NCBI GenBank assembly: GCA_903813345.2
Contig: CAIIXF020000036.1
Coordinates: 62,001-126,000 of the forward strand
Source of the DNA: Owenia fusiformis
Taxonomy: Eukaryota; Annelida; Polychaeta; Sabellida; Oweniidae
Reading direction: 5' to 3'
DNA: 64,000 bases
The translations under genes and the position numbers were made by a program. Below, piece by piece: positions 10,139-24,200 of the stretch. The notes under the pieces are model-generated. The model was not told the DNA's origin. It searched no databases and worked only from the letters and a program-made list of their open reading frames with translations. Within the stretch, counting starts at the first letter, position 1. Every line of letters starts with the position of its first letter.

Positions 10139-13100
10139 GTATGCATGCTCCCAGGGTTACCTCTTTGCCCTCTGTAGTCGTGTAGCAAGGGTAGCTAACG
10201 TATCCACCGAATGCATGCTCCTAGGCTTACCTCCAGACCCTATGTAGCCACGTAGTCAGTGTAGCTAGCGTAGCCCCCGAATGCGGGCTCTTAGGCTTAC
10301 CCCCAGAACCTCTGTGTATCAGCGTAGCCAGTGTAGCTAGCGTAGCCACCGTATGCATGCTCCTAGGGTTACCTCTTTACCCTCTGTAGTTGTGTAGCCA
10401 GTGTAGCTAACGTAGCCGCCGTATGCATGCTCCTAGGGTTACCTCTATACCCTCTGTAGTAGCGTAGCCAGTGTAGCCACCGTATGTATGCTCCCAGGGT
10501 TACCTCTATACCTTCTGTAGTCGTGTAACCAGTGTAGCTTACGTAGCCACCGAATGCATTCTCCTTGGCTTACCTCCAGAATGGTGTAGTCTCGTAGCCA
10601 GTGTAGCTAGCGTAGCCACCGTATGCATGCTCCTAGGGTTACCTCTATACCCTCTGTTGTCGCATAGCCAGTGTAGCTAACGTAGCCCACGAATGCATGC
10701 TCCTAGGTTTACCTCCAAACTCTGTGTAGCAGCGTAGCCAGTGTAGCTAACGTAGACCCGAATGCATGCTCCTAGGCTTACCTCCAGACTCTGTGTAGCA
10801 GCGTAGTCAGTGTAGCTAACGTAGATCCTGAATACATGCTCCTAGGCTTACCCCAAGAACCTCTGTGTAGTCGTGTAGCCAGTGTGGTTAACAAAGCCAC
10901 AGAATGCATGCTCCTAGCCTTACCTGAAGACCCTATGTAGCCGCATAGCCAGTGTAGTTAGCGTAGCCACCGTATGCATGCTCCCAGGGTAACCTCTATA
11001 CCCTCTGTAGTCGTGTAGCCAGTTTACCTAACGTAGCCACCGAATGATTGCTCCTAGGCTTACCTGCAGACTCTGTGTAGCGGCGTAGTCAGTGTAGCTA
11101 GGGTACCAACAGAATGCATGCTCCTAGGCTTACCTGCAGACCCTATATAGGTGCATAGCCAGTGTAGTTAGCGTAGCCCCCGTATGCATGCTCCCAGGGT
11201 ACCTCTATACCCTCTGTAGTCGTGTAGCCAGTGTAGCTAACATAGCCACCGAATGTTTGGTTCTAGGCTTACGTCCAGACTCTGTTTAGTCGCGTAGCCA
11301 GTGTAGCTAACGTAGCCTCCGAATGCATGATCCTAGGCTTACCTCCAGACTCTGTGTAGCGGCGTAGTCAGTGTAGCTAGGGTACCAACAGAATGCATGC
11401 TCCTAGGCTTACCTGCAGACCCTATGTAGATGCGTAGCCAGTGTAGTTAGCGTAGCCCCCGTATGCATGCTCCCAGGGTACCTCTATACCCTCTGTAGTC
11501 GTGTAGCCAGTGTTGCTAACATAGCCACCGAATGTTTGGTTCTAGGCTTACCTCCAGACTCTGTTTAGTCGCGTAGCCAGTGTAGCTTGCGTAGCCACTG
11601 CATGCATGCTCCTAGGCTTACCTCCAGACCCTATATAGCCACGTAGTCAGTGTAGCTAGCGGAGCCCCCGAATGCATGCTCTTAGGCTTACCCCCAGAAC
11701 CTCTGTAGTCGTGTAGCAAGTGTAGCTAGCGTATCCACCGAATGCATGCTCCTAGGCTTTCCTCTAGACTCTGTGTAGCCGCATAGCCAGTGTAGCTTGC
11801 GTAGCCACTGCATGTATGCTCCTAGGCTTACCTCCAGACCCTATGTAGCCACGTAGTCAGTGTAGCTAGCGTAGCCCCCGAATGCGGGCTCTTAGGCTTA
11901 CCCCTAGAACCTCTGTAGTCGCGTAGCCAGTGTGGCTAACGTAGCCACATAATGCATGCTCTTAGGCTTACATGCAGACCCTAGGTAGCCGTGTAGCCAG
12001 TGTAGATACAGTAGCCACCGAATGCATGCTCCTAAGCTTACCTCCAGACTCTGTGTATCAGCAGAGCCAGTGTAGCTAGCGTAGCCACCGTATGCATGCT
12101 CCTAGGGTTACCTCTTTACCCTCTGTAGTTGTGTAGCCAGTGTAGCTAACGTAGCCGCCGTTTGCATGCTCCTAGGGTTACCTCTATACCCTCTGTAGTA
12201 GCGTAGCCAGTGTAGCTAGCGTAGCCACCGTATGCATGCTCCCAGGGTTACCTCTATACCTTCTGTAGTCGTGTAACCAGTGTAGCTAACGTAGCCACCG
12301 AATGCATTCTCCTTGGCTTACCTCCAGACTCTATGTAGTCGCGTAGCCAGTGTAGCTAGCGTAGCCACCGTATGCATGCTCCCAGGATTACCTCTATACC
12401 CTCTAACGTAGCCACCGAATGCATGCTCCTAGGCTTACATCCATATCCTGTGTAGCAGCGTAGTCAGTGTAGCTAGCGTAGCCCCAGAATGCATGCTCCT
12501 AGGCTTACCTCCAGACTCTGTGTAGCATCGTAATCAGTGTAGCTAGCGTAGCCACAGATTGCATGCTCCTAGGCTTACCTGCAGACCCTATGTAGCCGCG
12601 TAGCCAGTGTAGTTAGCGTAGCCACCGTATGCATGCTCCCAGGGTTACCTCTTTACCCTCTGTAGTTGTGTAGCCAGTGTAGCTAACGTAGCCGCCGTAT
12701 GCATGCTCCTAGGGTTACCTCTATACCCTCTGTAGTAGCGTAGCCAGTGTAGCCACCGTATGCATGCTCCCAGGGTTACCTCTATACCTTCTGTAGTCGT
12801 GTAACCAGTGTAGCTTACGTAGCCACCGAATGCATTCTCCTTGGCTTACCTCCAGACTGTGTGTAGTCGCGGAGCCAGTGTAGCTAGCGTAGCCACCGTA
12901 TGCATGCTCCCAGGGTTACCTCGGTAACCAGAGAATGCATTCTGCGTGGCTTACCTCCAGACCCTGTGTAGCAGTGTAGTCAGTATAGCCCCAGAATGCA
13001 TGCACCTAGGCTTACCCTCAGAACCTCTGTAGTCGCGTAGCCAGTGTGCATGCTCCTAGGCTTACATACAGATCCTGTGTAGCAGCGTAGTCAGTGCAGC

Positions 13101-13140
13101 TACCGTAGCCACAGAATGATTGCTCCTAGGCTTACCTCCA

Positions 13141-13280
13141 GACTCTGTGTAGTTGCGTAGCCAGTGTAGCTTGCATAGCCACTGCATGCATGTTCCTAGG
13201 CTTACCTCCAGACTCTGTGTAGTTGCGTAGCCAGTGTAGCTTGCATAGCCACTGCATGCATGTTCCTAGGCTTACCTCCA
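13141..13280 (+). repeat. Perfect 70-bp monomer doublet
   Basis: Two adjacent monomers beginning GACTCTGTGTAGTTGCGTAG and carrying the private TGTTCCTAGG variant are identical over a 70-bp period (13141 and 13211). The same doublet is inherited in the paralogous blocks near 30834, 39714, 45476 and 54355. It shows the basic period and a recent single-monomer duplication that predates the large block duplications. Confidence 0.85.
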
Positions 13281-14169
13281 GACTCTGTGTAGCAGCGTAG
13301 TCAGTGTAGCTAGCGTAGCCACCATATGCATGCTCCCAGGGTTACCTCTATACCCTCTGTAGTCGCATAGCCAGTGCAGCTAACGTAGCCACCGAATGCA
13401 GGCCCTTAGGCTAACCTCCAGACTCTGTGTAGCAGCGTAATCACTGTAGCTAGCGTAGCCACAGAATGCATGCTCTTAGGCTTACCTGCAGACCCTATGT
13501 AGCCGCGTAGCCAGTGTAGTTAGCGTAGCCACCGTATGCATGCTCCCAGGGTTACCTCTATATCCTCTGTAGTCGTGTAGCCAGTGTAGCTAACGTAGCC
13601 AACGAATGTTTGCTCCTAGGCTTACCTCCAGACTCTGTGTAGTCGCGTTGCCAGTGTCGCTTGCGTAGCCACTGCATGCATGCCCCTAGGCTTACCTCCA
13701 GAACCTATGAAGCCACGTAGCCAGTGTAGCTAGCGTAGCCACCATATGCATGCTCCAAGGGTTACCTCTATACCCTCTGTAGTTCCATAGCCAGTGTAGC
13801 TAACGTAGCCACCGAATGCATGCTCCTAGGCTTACATCCATATCCTGTGTAGCAGCGTAGTCAGCGTAGCTAGCTTAGCTACCGCATTCATGCTCCTCAG
13901 CTTACCTCTATACACTCTGTAGTCGCATAGCCAGTGAAGCTAGCGTAGCCCCTGAATGCATGCTCCTAGACTTACATCCAGATCCTGTGTAGCATCGTAG
14001 TCAGTGTAGCTAGCGTAGCCCCCGTATGCATACTCCTAGGCTTACCTCCAGACTCTGTGTAGCAGCGTAGTCAGTGTAGCTATCGTAGCCCCAGAATGCA
14101 TGCTCCTAGGCTTACCTCTATACACTCTGTAGTCGCATAGCCAATGTAGCTAGCTTAGCCCCTGAATAC

Positions 14170-14450
14170 ATGCTCCTAGGCTTACATCCAGATCCTGTGT
14201 AGCAGCGTAGACAGTGTAGCTAGCGTAGCCCCAGAATGCATGCTCCTAGGGTTACCTCCAGAACCTCTGTAGTCGCGTAGCCAGTGTAGCTAGCTTAGCT
14301 ACTGCATTCATGCTCCTAGGCTTACATCCAGATCCTGTGTAGCAGCGTAGACAGTGTAGCTAGCGTAGCCCCAGAATGCATGCTCCTAGGGTTACCTCCA
14401 GAACCTCTGTAGTCGCGTAGCCAGTGTAGCTAGCTTAGCTACTGCATTCA
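14170..14450 (+). repeat. Two-monomer (140-bp) tandem duplication with a truncated junction
   Basis: TGCTCCTAGGCTTACATCCA starts at 14171 and again at 14311, followed by the same GTAGACAGT and TTAGCTACTGCATTCAT variants. After the second copy the monomer is cut short (CATTCAT joined to AGCCCCTGAATGCG near 14450). From there the sequence follows the 3914-onward block, so this is a recombination junction between two satellite segments. Confidence 0.8.
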
Positions 14451-17400
14451 TAGCCCCTGAATGCGTGCTCCTTGGCTTACATCCAGACTCTGTATATCAG
14501 CATAGCCAGTGTAGCTATTGTAGCCACCGTATGCATGCTCCTAGGGTTACCTCCATACCCTCTGTAGTCGCGTAGCCAGTGTAGCTAACGTAGCCCCCGA
14601 ATGCATGCTCCTGGGCTTACCTCCAGACTCTGTGTAGCAGCGTAGTCAGTGTAGCTAGCGTAGATCCTGAATACATTCTCCTAGGCTTACCCCCAGAACC
14701 TCTGTGTAGTCGTGTAGCCAGTGTGGTTAACGAAGCCACAGAATGCATGCTCCTAGGCTTACCTGCAGACCCTATGTAGCCGCGTAGCCAGTGTAGGTAG
14801 CGTATCGACGGTATGCATGCTCCCAGGATTACTTCTATACCCTCTGAAGTCGTGTAGCCAGTGTAGCTAACGTAGCCACCGAATGCATGCTCCCAGGGTT
14901 ACCTCTGTAGTCGTGTAGTCAGTTTACCTAACGTAGCCACCGAATGATTGCTCCTAGGCTTACGTCCAGACTCTGTGTAGTCGTGTAGCCAGTGTAGCTA
15001 ACGTAGCCACCGAATTCATGCTCCTAGGCTTACCTCTAGACTCTTTGTAGCAGCGTAGTCAGTGTAGCTAGCGTAGCCCCCGAATGAATGCTCCTAGGCT
15101 TACCCCCAGAACCTCTGTAGTCGCGTAGCCAGTGTGGCCTACGTAGCTACAGTGTGCATGCTCCTAGGCTTACATCCAGATCCTGTGTAGCAGCGTAGTC
15201 AGTGTAGCTTAGCTTACCTCTATACATTTTGTAGTTGCATAGCCAATGTAGCTAGCGGAGCCCCTGAATACATGCTCCTAGGCTTACATCCAGACTCTGT
15301 GTAGCAGCGTAGTCAGTGTAGCTAGCGTAGCCCCAGAATGCATGCTCCTAGGCTTACCACCAGAACCTCTGTAGTCGCGTAGCCAGTGTGGTTAACGTAT
15401 CCACAGAATGCATGCTCCTAGGCTTACCTGCAGACCCAATGTAGCCGCGTAGCCAGTGTAGTTAGTGTAGCCACTGTATGCATGCTCCCAGGGTTACCTC
15501 TATACCCTCTGTAGTCGTGTAGCCAGTGTAGCTAACGCTGCCACCGAATGATTGCTCCTAGGCTTACCTCCAGACTCTGTGTAGTCGTGTATCCAGTGTA
15601 GCTTGCGTAGCTACTGAATGCATGCTCCTAGGCTTACGTCCAGACCCTATGTAGCCACGTAGCCAGTGTAGCTAGCGTTGCCACAGTATTCATGCTCCCA
15701 TTGTTACCCTCTGTAGTCGCGTAGCCAGTGTAGCTAACGTAGCGCCTGAATGCATGCTCCTAGGCTTACATCCAGATCCTGTGTAAGCAGTGTAGTCAGT
15801 GTAGCTAGCGTAGCCCCAGAATGCATGCTCCTAGGCTTACCTGCAGACCCTTTGTAGTCGCATATCCAGAGTAGCTAACGTAGCCACCGAATGCATGCTC
15901 CTAGGCTTACCTTCAGACTCTGTATAGCAGCGTAGCCAGTGTAGCTAGCGTAGCCACCGTATGCATGCTCCTAGGGTTACCTCTATACCCTCTGTTGTCG
16001 CATAGCCAGTGTAGCTAACGTAGCCCACGAATGCATGCTCCTAGGTTTACCTCCAAACTCTGTGTAGCAGCGTAGCCAGTGTAACTAACGTAGACCCGAA
16101 TGCATGCTCCTAGGCTTACCTCCAGACTCTGTGTAGCAGCGTAGTCAGTGTAGCTAACGTAGATCCTGAATACATGCTCCTAGGCTTACCCCAAAAACCT
16201 CTGTGTAGTCGTGTAGCCAGTGTGGTTAACGAAGCCACAGAATGCATGCTCCTAGCCTTACCTGAAGACCCTATGTAGCCGCATAGCCAGTGTAGTTAGC
16301 GTAGCCACCGTATGCATGCTCCCAGGGTAACCTCTATACCCTCTGTAGTCGTGTAGCCAGTTTACCTAACGTAGCCACCGAATGATTGCTCCTAGGCTTA
16401 CCTCCAGACTCTGTGTAGCGGCGTAGTCAGTGTAGCTAGGGTACCAACAGAATGCATGCTCCTAGGCTTACCTGCAGACCCTATGTAGGTGCGTAGCCAG
16501 TGTAGTTAGCGTAGCCCCCGTATGCATGCTCCCAGGGTAACTCTATACCCTCTGTAGTCGTGTAGCCAGTGTAGCTAACATAGCCACCGAATGTTTGGTT
16601 CTAGGCTTACCTCCAGACTCTGTTTAGTCGCGTAGCCAGTGTAGCTAACGTAGCCTCCGAATGCATGCTCCTAGGCTTACCTCCAGACTCTGTGTAGCGG
16701 CGTAGTCAGTGTAGCTAGGGTACCAACAGAATGCATGCTCCTAGGCTTACCTGCAGACCCTATGTAGGTGCGTAGCCAGTGTAGTTAGCGTAGCCCCCGT
16801 ATGCATGCTCCCAGGGTACCTCTATACCCTCTGTAGTCGTGTAGCCAGTGTAGCTAACATAGCCACCGAATGTTTGGTTCTAGGCTTACCTCCAGACTCT
16901 GTTTAGTCGCGTAGCCAGTGTAGCTTGCGTAGCCACTGCATGCATGCTCCTAGGCTTACCTCCAGACCCTATATAGCCACGTAGTCAGTGTAGCTAGCGG
17001 AGCCCCTGAATGCATGCTCTTAGGCTTACCCCCAGAACCTCTGTAGTCGTGTAGCAAGTGAAGCTAGCGTATCCACCGAATGCATGCTCCTAGGCTTTCC
17101 TCTAGACTCTGTGTAGCCGCATAGCCAGTGTAGCTTGCGTAGCCACTGCATGTATGCTCCTAGGCTTACCTCCAGACCCTATGTAGCCACGTAGTCAGTG
17201 TAGCTAGCGTAGCCCCCGAATGCGGGCTCTTAGGCTTACCCCTAGAACCTCTGTAGTCGCGTAGCCAGTGTGGCTAACGTAGCCACATAATGCATGCTCT
17301 TAGGCTTACATGCAGACCCTAGGTAGCCGTGTAGCCAGTGTAGATACAGTAGCCACCGAATGCATGCTCCTAAGCTTACCTCCAGACTCTCTGTATCAGC

Positions 17401-18276
17401 AGAGCCAGTGTAGCTAGCGTAGCCACCGTATGCATGCTCCTAGGGTTACCTCTTTACCCTCTGTAGTTGTGTAGCCAGTGTAGCTAACGTAGCCGCCGTT
17501 TGCATGCTCCTAGGGTTACCTCTATACCCTCTGTAGTAGCGTAGCCAGTGTAGCTAGCGTAGCCACCGTATGCATGCTCCCAGGGTTACCTCTATACCTT
17601 CTGTAGTCGTGTAACCAGTGTAGCTAACGTAGCCACCGAATGCATTCTCCTTGGCTTACCTCCAGACTCTATGTAGTCGCGTAGCCAGTGTAGCTAGCGT
17701 AGCCACCGTATGCATGCTCCCAGGATTACCTCTATACCCTCTAACGTAGCCACCGAATGCATGCTCCTAGGCTTACATCCATATCCTGTGTAGCAGCGTA
17801 GTCAGTGTAGCTAGCGTAGCCCCAGAATGCATGCTCCTAGGCTTACCTCCAGACTCTGTGTAGCATTGTAATCAGTGTAGCTAGCGTAGCCACAGATTGC
17901 ATGCTCCTAGGCTTACCTGCAGACCCTATGTAGCCGCGTAGCCAGTGTAGTTAGCGTAGCCACCGTATGCATGCTCCCAGGGTTACCTCTTTACCCTCTG
18001 TAGTTGTGTAGCCAGTGTAGCTAACGTAGCCGCCGTATGCATGCTCCCAGGGTTACCTCTATACGTATCCAGTGCAGCTACTGTATGCATGCTCCCAGGG
18101 TTACTTCTATACCCTTTGTAGTCCCGTAGCCAATGTAGCTAACGTAGCCACCGAATGCATGCTCCTAGGCTCACCCCCAGAATCTCTGTGTAGCAGAGTA
18201 GTCAGTGTAGCTAGCGGGGCCACAGAATGCATGCTCCTAGGCTTACCTCCAGACTCTGTGTAGCTACATAGCCAGT

Positions 18277-18294
18277 GTAGTTAGCGTAGCCATC
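18277..18294 (+). other. Empty (pre-insertion) paralogue of the transposon site
   Basis: Reads GTAGTTAGCGTAGCCATC and then continues GTATGCATGC with no interruption. It is identical to the left flank of the transposon at 7741-7758 and joins to the same right flank. Further uninterrupted versions with CCATC once are at 30035-30039, 38974-38978, 44676-44680 and 53615-53619. Confidence 0.9.
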
Positions 18295-21200
18295 GTATGC
18301 ATGCTCCCAGGGTTACCTCTTTGCCCTCTGTAGTCGTGTAGCAAGGGTAGCTAACGTATCCACCGAATGCATGCTCCTAGGCTTACCTCCAGACCCTATG
18401 TAGCCACGTAGTCAGTGTAGCTAGCGTAGCCCCCGAATGCGGGCTCTTAGGCTTACCCCCAGAACCTCTGTGTATCAGCGTAGCCAGTGTAGCTAGCGTA
18501 GCCACCGTATGCATGCTCCTAGGGTTACCTCTTTACCCTCTGTAGTTGTGTAGCCAGTGTAGCTAACGTAGCCGCCGTATGCATGCTCCTAGGGTTACCT
18601 CTATACCCTCTGTAGTAGCGTAGCCAGTGTAGCCACCGTATGCATGCTCCCAGGGTTACCTCTATACCTTCTGTAGTCGTGTAACCAGTGTAGCTTACGT
18701 AGCCACCGAATGCATTCTCCTTGGCTTACCTTCAGACTGTGTGTAGTCTCGTAGCCAGTGTAGCTAGCGTAGCCACCGTATGCATGCTCCTAGGGTTACC
18801 TCTATACCCTCTGTTGTCGCATAGCCAGTGTAGCTAACGTAGCCCACGAATGCATGCTCCTAGGTTTACCTCCAAACTCTGTGTAGCAGCGTAGCCAGTG
18901 TAGCTAACGTAGACCCGAATGCATGCTCCTAGGCTTACCTCCAGACTCTGTGTAGCAGCGTAGTCAGTGTAGCTAACGTAGATCCTGAATACATGCTCCT
19001 AGGCTTACCCCAAGAACCTCTGTGTAGTCGTGTAGCCAGTGTGGTTAACAAAGCCACAGAATGCATGCTCCTAGCCTTACCTGAAGACCCTATGTAGCCG
19101 CATAGCCAGTGTAGTTAGCGTAGCCACCGTATGCATGCTCCCAGGGTAACCTCTATACCCTCTGTAGTCGTGTAGCCAGTTTACCTAACGTAGCCACCGA
19201 ATGATTGCTCCTAGGCTTACCTGCAGACTCTGTGTAGCGGCGTAGTCAGTGTAGCTAGGGTACCAACAGAATGCATGCTCCTAGGCTTACCTGCAGACCC
19301 TATATAGGTGCATAGCCAGTGTAGTTAGCGTAGCCCCCGTATGCATGCTCCCAGGGTACCTCTATACCCTCTGTAGTCGTGTAGCCAGTGTAGCTAACAT
19401 AGCCACCGAATGTTTGGTTCTAGGCTTACGTCCAGACTCTGTTTAGTCGCGTAGCCAGTGTAGCTAACGTAGCCTCCGAATGCATGATCCTAGGCTTACC
19501 TCCAGACTCTGTGTAGCGGCGTAGTCAGTGTAGCTAGGGTACCAACAGAATGCATGCTCCTAGGCTTACCTGCAGACCCTATGTAGATGCGTAGCCAGTG
19601 TAGTTAGCGTAGCCCCCGTATGCATGCTCCCAGGGTACCTCTATACCCTCTGTAGTCGTGTAGCCAGTGTTGCTAACATAGCCACCGAATGTTTGGTTCT
19701 AGGCTTACCTCCAGACTCTGTTTAGTCGCGTAGCCAGTGTAGCTTGCGTAGCCACTGCATGCATGCTCCTAGGCTTACCTCCAGACCCTATATAGCCACG
19801 TAGTCAGTGTAGCTAGCGGAGCCCCCGAATGCATGCTCTTAGGCTTACCCCCAGAACCTCTGTAGTCGTGTAGCAAGTGTAGCTAGCGTATCCACCGAAT
19901 GCATGCTCCTAGGCTTTCCTCTAGACTCTGTGTAGCCGCATAGCCAGTGTAGCTTGCGTAGCCACTGCATGTATGCTCCTAGGCTTACCTCCAGACCCTA
20001 TGTAGCCACGTAGTCAGTGTAGCTAGCGTAGCCCCCGAATGCGGGCTCTTAGGCTTACCCCTAGAACCTCTGTAGTCGCGTAGCCAGTGTGGCTAACGTA
20101 GCCACATAATGCATGCTCTTAGGCTTACATGCAGACCCTAGGTAGCCGTGTAGCCAGTGTAGATACAGTAGCCACCGAATGCATGCTCCTAAGCTTACCT
20201 CCAGACTCTGTGTATCAGCAGAGCCAGTGTAGCTAGCGTAGCCACCGTATGCATGCTCCTAGGGTTACCTCTTTACCCTCTGTAGTTGTGTAGCCAGTGT
20301 AGCTAACGTAGCCGCCGTTTGCATGCTCCTAGGGTTACCTCTATACCCTCTGTAGTAGCGTAGCCAGTGTAGCTAGCGTAGCCACCGTATGCATGCTCCC
20401 AGGGTTACCTCTATACCTTCTGTAGTCGTGTAACCAGTGTAGCTAACGTAGCCACCGAATGCATTCTCCTTGGCTTACCTCCAGACTCTATGTAGTCGCG
20501 TAGCCAGTGTAGCTAGCGTAGCCACCGTATGCATGCTCCCAGGATTACCTCTATACCCTCTAACGTAGCCACCGAATGCATGCTCCTAGGCTTACATCCA
20601 TATCCTGTGTAGCAGCGTAGTCAGTGTAGCTAGCGTAGCCCCAGAATGCATGCTCCTAGGCTTACCTCCAGACTCTGTGTAGCATCGTAATCAGTGTAGC
20701 TAGCGTAGCCACAGATTGCATGCTCCTAGGCTTACCTGCAGACCCTATGTAGCCGCGTAGCCAGTGTAGTTAGCGTAGCCACCGTATGCATGCTCCCAGG
20801 GTTACCTCTTTACCCTCTGTAGTTGTGTAGCCAGTGTAGCTAACGTAGCCGCCGTATGCATGCTCCTAGGGTTACCTCTATACCCTCTGTAGTAGCGTAG
20901 CCAGTGTAGCCACCGTATGCATGCTCCCAGGGTTACCTCTATACCTTCTGTAGTCGTGTAACCAGTGTAGCTTACGTAGCCACCGAATGCATTCTCCTTG
21001 GCTTACCTCCAGACTGTGTGTAGTCGCGGAGCCGGTGTAGCTAGCGTAGCCACCGTATGCATGCTCCCAGGGTTACCTCGGTAACCAGAGAATGCATTCT
21101 GCGTGGCTTACCTCCAGACCCTGTGTAGCAGTGTAGTCAGTATAGCTAGCGTAGCACCAGAATGCAAGCACCTAGGCTTACCCTCAGAACCTCTGTAGTC

Positions 21201-24200
21201 GCGTAGCCAGTGTGCATGCTCCTAGGCTTACATCCAGATCCTGTGTAGCAGCGTAGTCAGTGCAGCTAACGTAGCCACAGAATGATTGCTCCTAGTCTTA
21301 CCTCCAGACTCTGTGTAGTCGCGTAGCCAGTGTAGCTTGCATAGCCACTGCATGCATGCCCCTAGGCTTACATCCAGACTCTGTGTAGCAGCGTAGTCAG
21401 TGTAGCTAGCGTAGCCACCATATGCATGCTCCCAGGGTTACCTCTATACCCTCTGTAGTCGCGTAGCCAGTGTGCATGCTCCTAGGCTTACATCCAGATC
21501 CTGTGTAGCAGCGTAGTCAGTGCAGCTAACGTAGCCACAGAATGATTGCTCCTAGTCTTACCTCCAGACTCTGTGTAGTCGCGTAGCCAGTGTAGCTTGC
21601 ATAGCCACTGCATGCATGCCCCTAGGCTTACCTCCAGACTCTGTGTAGCATCGTAATCAGTGTAGCTAGCGTAGCCACAGATTGCATGCTCCTAGGCTTA
21701 CCTGCAGACCCTATGTAGCCGCGTAGCAAGTGTAGTTAGCGTAGCCACCGTATGCATGCTCCCAGGGTTACCTCTATATCCTCTGTAGTCGTGTAGCCAG
21801 TGTAGCTAACGTAGCCAACGAATGTTTGCTCCTAGGCTTACCTCCAGACTCTGTGTAGTTGCGTTGCCAGTGTCGCTTGCGTAGCCACTGCATGCATGCC
21901 CCTAGGCTTACATCCAGAACATCTGTAGTTGCGTAGCCAGTGTAGCTAGCTTAGCTACCGCATTCATGCTCCTTTTAGCTTACCTCTATACACTCTGTAG
22001 TTGCATAGCCAGTGTAGCTAGCGTAGCCACTGAATGCATGCTCCTAGGCTTACATCCAGATCCTGTGTAGCATCGTAGTCAGTGTAGCTTGCGTAGCCCC
22101 CGAATACATGCTCCTAGGCTTACCTCCAGAATCTGTGTAGCAGCGTAGTCAGTGTAGCTAGCGTAGCCACAGAATGTATGCTCCTAGACTTACCTCTATA
22201 CACTCTGTAGTCGCTTACCCCCAGAACCTCTGTAGTCGTGTAGCCGGTGTGGCTAACGTAGCCACAGAATGCATGCTCCTAGGCTTACCTGCAGACCATA
22301 TGTAGCTGCGTAGCCAGTGTAGTTAGCGTAACCATCGTATGCATGCTCCCAGGGTTACCTCTATACCCTTTGTAGTCCCGTAGCCAATGTAGCTAACGTA
22401 GCCACCGAATGCATGCTCCTAGGCTTACCCCAGAATCTCTGTGTAGCAGAGTAGTCAGTGTAGCTAGCGGGGCCACAGAATGCATGCTCCTAGGCTTACC
22501 TACAGACTCTGTAGCTACATAGCCAGTGTGGTTAGCGTAGCCATCGTATGCATGCTCCCAGGGTTACCTCTTTGCCCTCTGTAGTCGTGTAGCAAGGGTA
22601 GCTAACGTATCCACCGAATGCATTCTCCTTGGCTTACCTCCAGACTCTATGTAGTCGCGTAGCCAGTGTAGCTAGCGTAGCCACCGTATGCATGCTCCCA
22701 GGATTACCTCTATACCCTCTGCATTCGCATAGCCAGTGTAGCTAAGGTAGCCACCGAATGCATGCTCCTAGGCTTACATCCATATCCTGTGTAGCAGCGT
22801 AGTCAGTGTAGCTAGCGTAGCCCCAGAATGCATGCTCCTAGGCTTACCTCCAGAACCACTGTAGTCGCGTAGCCAGTGTGGTTAACGTAGCCACAGAATG
22901 AATGCTGCAAGGCTTACCTCGAGACCATTTGTAGCTGCGTAGCCAGTGTAGCTAGCTTAGCTACCACATTCATGCTCCTTAGCTTACCTCTATACACTCT
23001 GTAGTCGCATAGCCAATGTAGCTAGCGCAGCCCCTGAATACATGCTCCTAGGCTTACATCCAGACTCTGTGTAGCAGCGTAGTAAGTGTAGCTAGCGTAG
23101 CCCAAGAATGCATGCTCCTAGGCTTACCTCTATACACTCTGTAGTCGCATAGCCCGTGTAGCTAGCGTAGCCCCTGAATGCGTGCTCCTTGGCTTACATC
23201 CAGACTCTGTATATCAGCATAGCCAGTGTAGCTATTGTAGCCACCGTATGCATGCTCCTAGGGTTACCTCTATACCCTCTGTAGTCGCGTAGCCAGTGTA
23301 GCTAACGTAGCCCCCGAATGCATGCTCCTGGGCTTACCTCCAGACTCTGTGTAGCAGCGTAGTCAGTGTAGCTAGCGTAGATCCTGAATACATTCTCCTA
23401 GGCTTACCCCCAGAACCTCTGTGTAGTCGTGTAGCCAGTGTGGTTAACGAAGCCACAGAATGCATGCTCCTAGGCTTACCTGCAGACCCTATGTAGCCGC
23501 GTAGCCAGTGTAGGTAGCGTATCGACGGTATGCATGCTCCCAGGGTTACTTCTATACCCTCTGAAGTCGTGTAGCCAGTGTAGCTAACGTAGCCACCGAA
23601 TGCATGCTCCCAGGGTTACCTCTGTAGTCGTGTAGCCAGTTTACCTAACGTAGCCACCGAATGATTGCTCCTAGGCTTACGTCCAGACTCTGTGTAGTCG
23701 TGTAGCCAGTGTAGCTAACGTAGCCACCGAATTCATGCTCCTAGGCTTACCTCTAGACTCTTTGTAGCAGCGTAGTCAGTGTAGCTAGCGTAGCCCCCGA
23801 ATGAATGCTCCTAGGCTTACCCCCAGAACCTCTGTAGTCGCGTAGCCAGTGTGGCCTACGTAGCTACAGTGTGCATGCTCCTAGGCTTACATCCAGATCC
23901 TGTGTAGCAGCGTAGTCAGTGTAGCTTAGCTTACCTCTATACATTTTGTAGTTGCATAGCCAATGTAGCTAGCGGAGCCCCTGAATACATGCTCCTAGGC
24001 TTACATCCAGACTCTGTGTAGCGGCGTAGTCAGTGTAGCTAGCGTAGCCCCAGAATGCATGCTCCTAGGCTTACCACCAGAACCTCTGTAGTCGCGTAGC
24101 CAGTGTGGTTAACGTATCCACAGAATGCATGCTCCTAGGCTTACCTGCAGACCCAATGTAGCCGCGTAGCCAGTGTAGTTAGTGTAGCCACTGTATGCAT

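Noticed and set aside
10062-10247. 61-codon frame crossing the right end of the transposon
   Set aside because: It runs from transposon DNA through the TIR into satellite, so it is an accident of the insertion.
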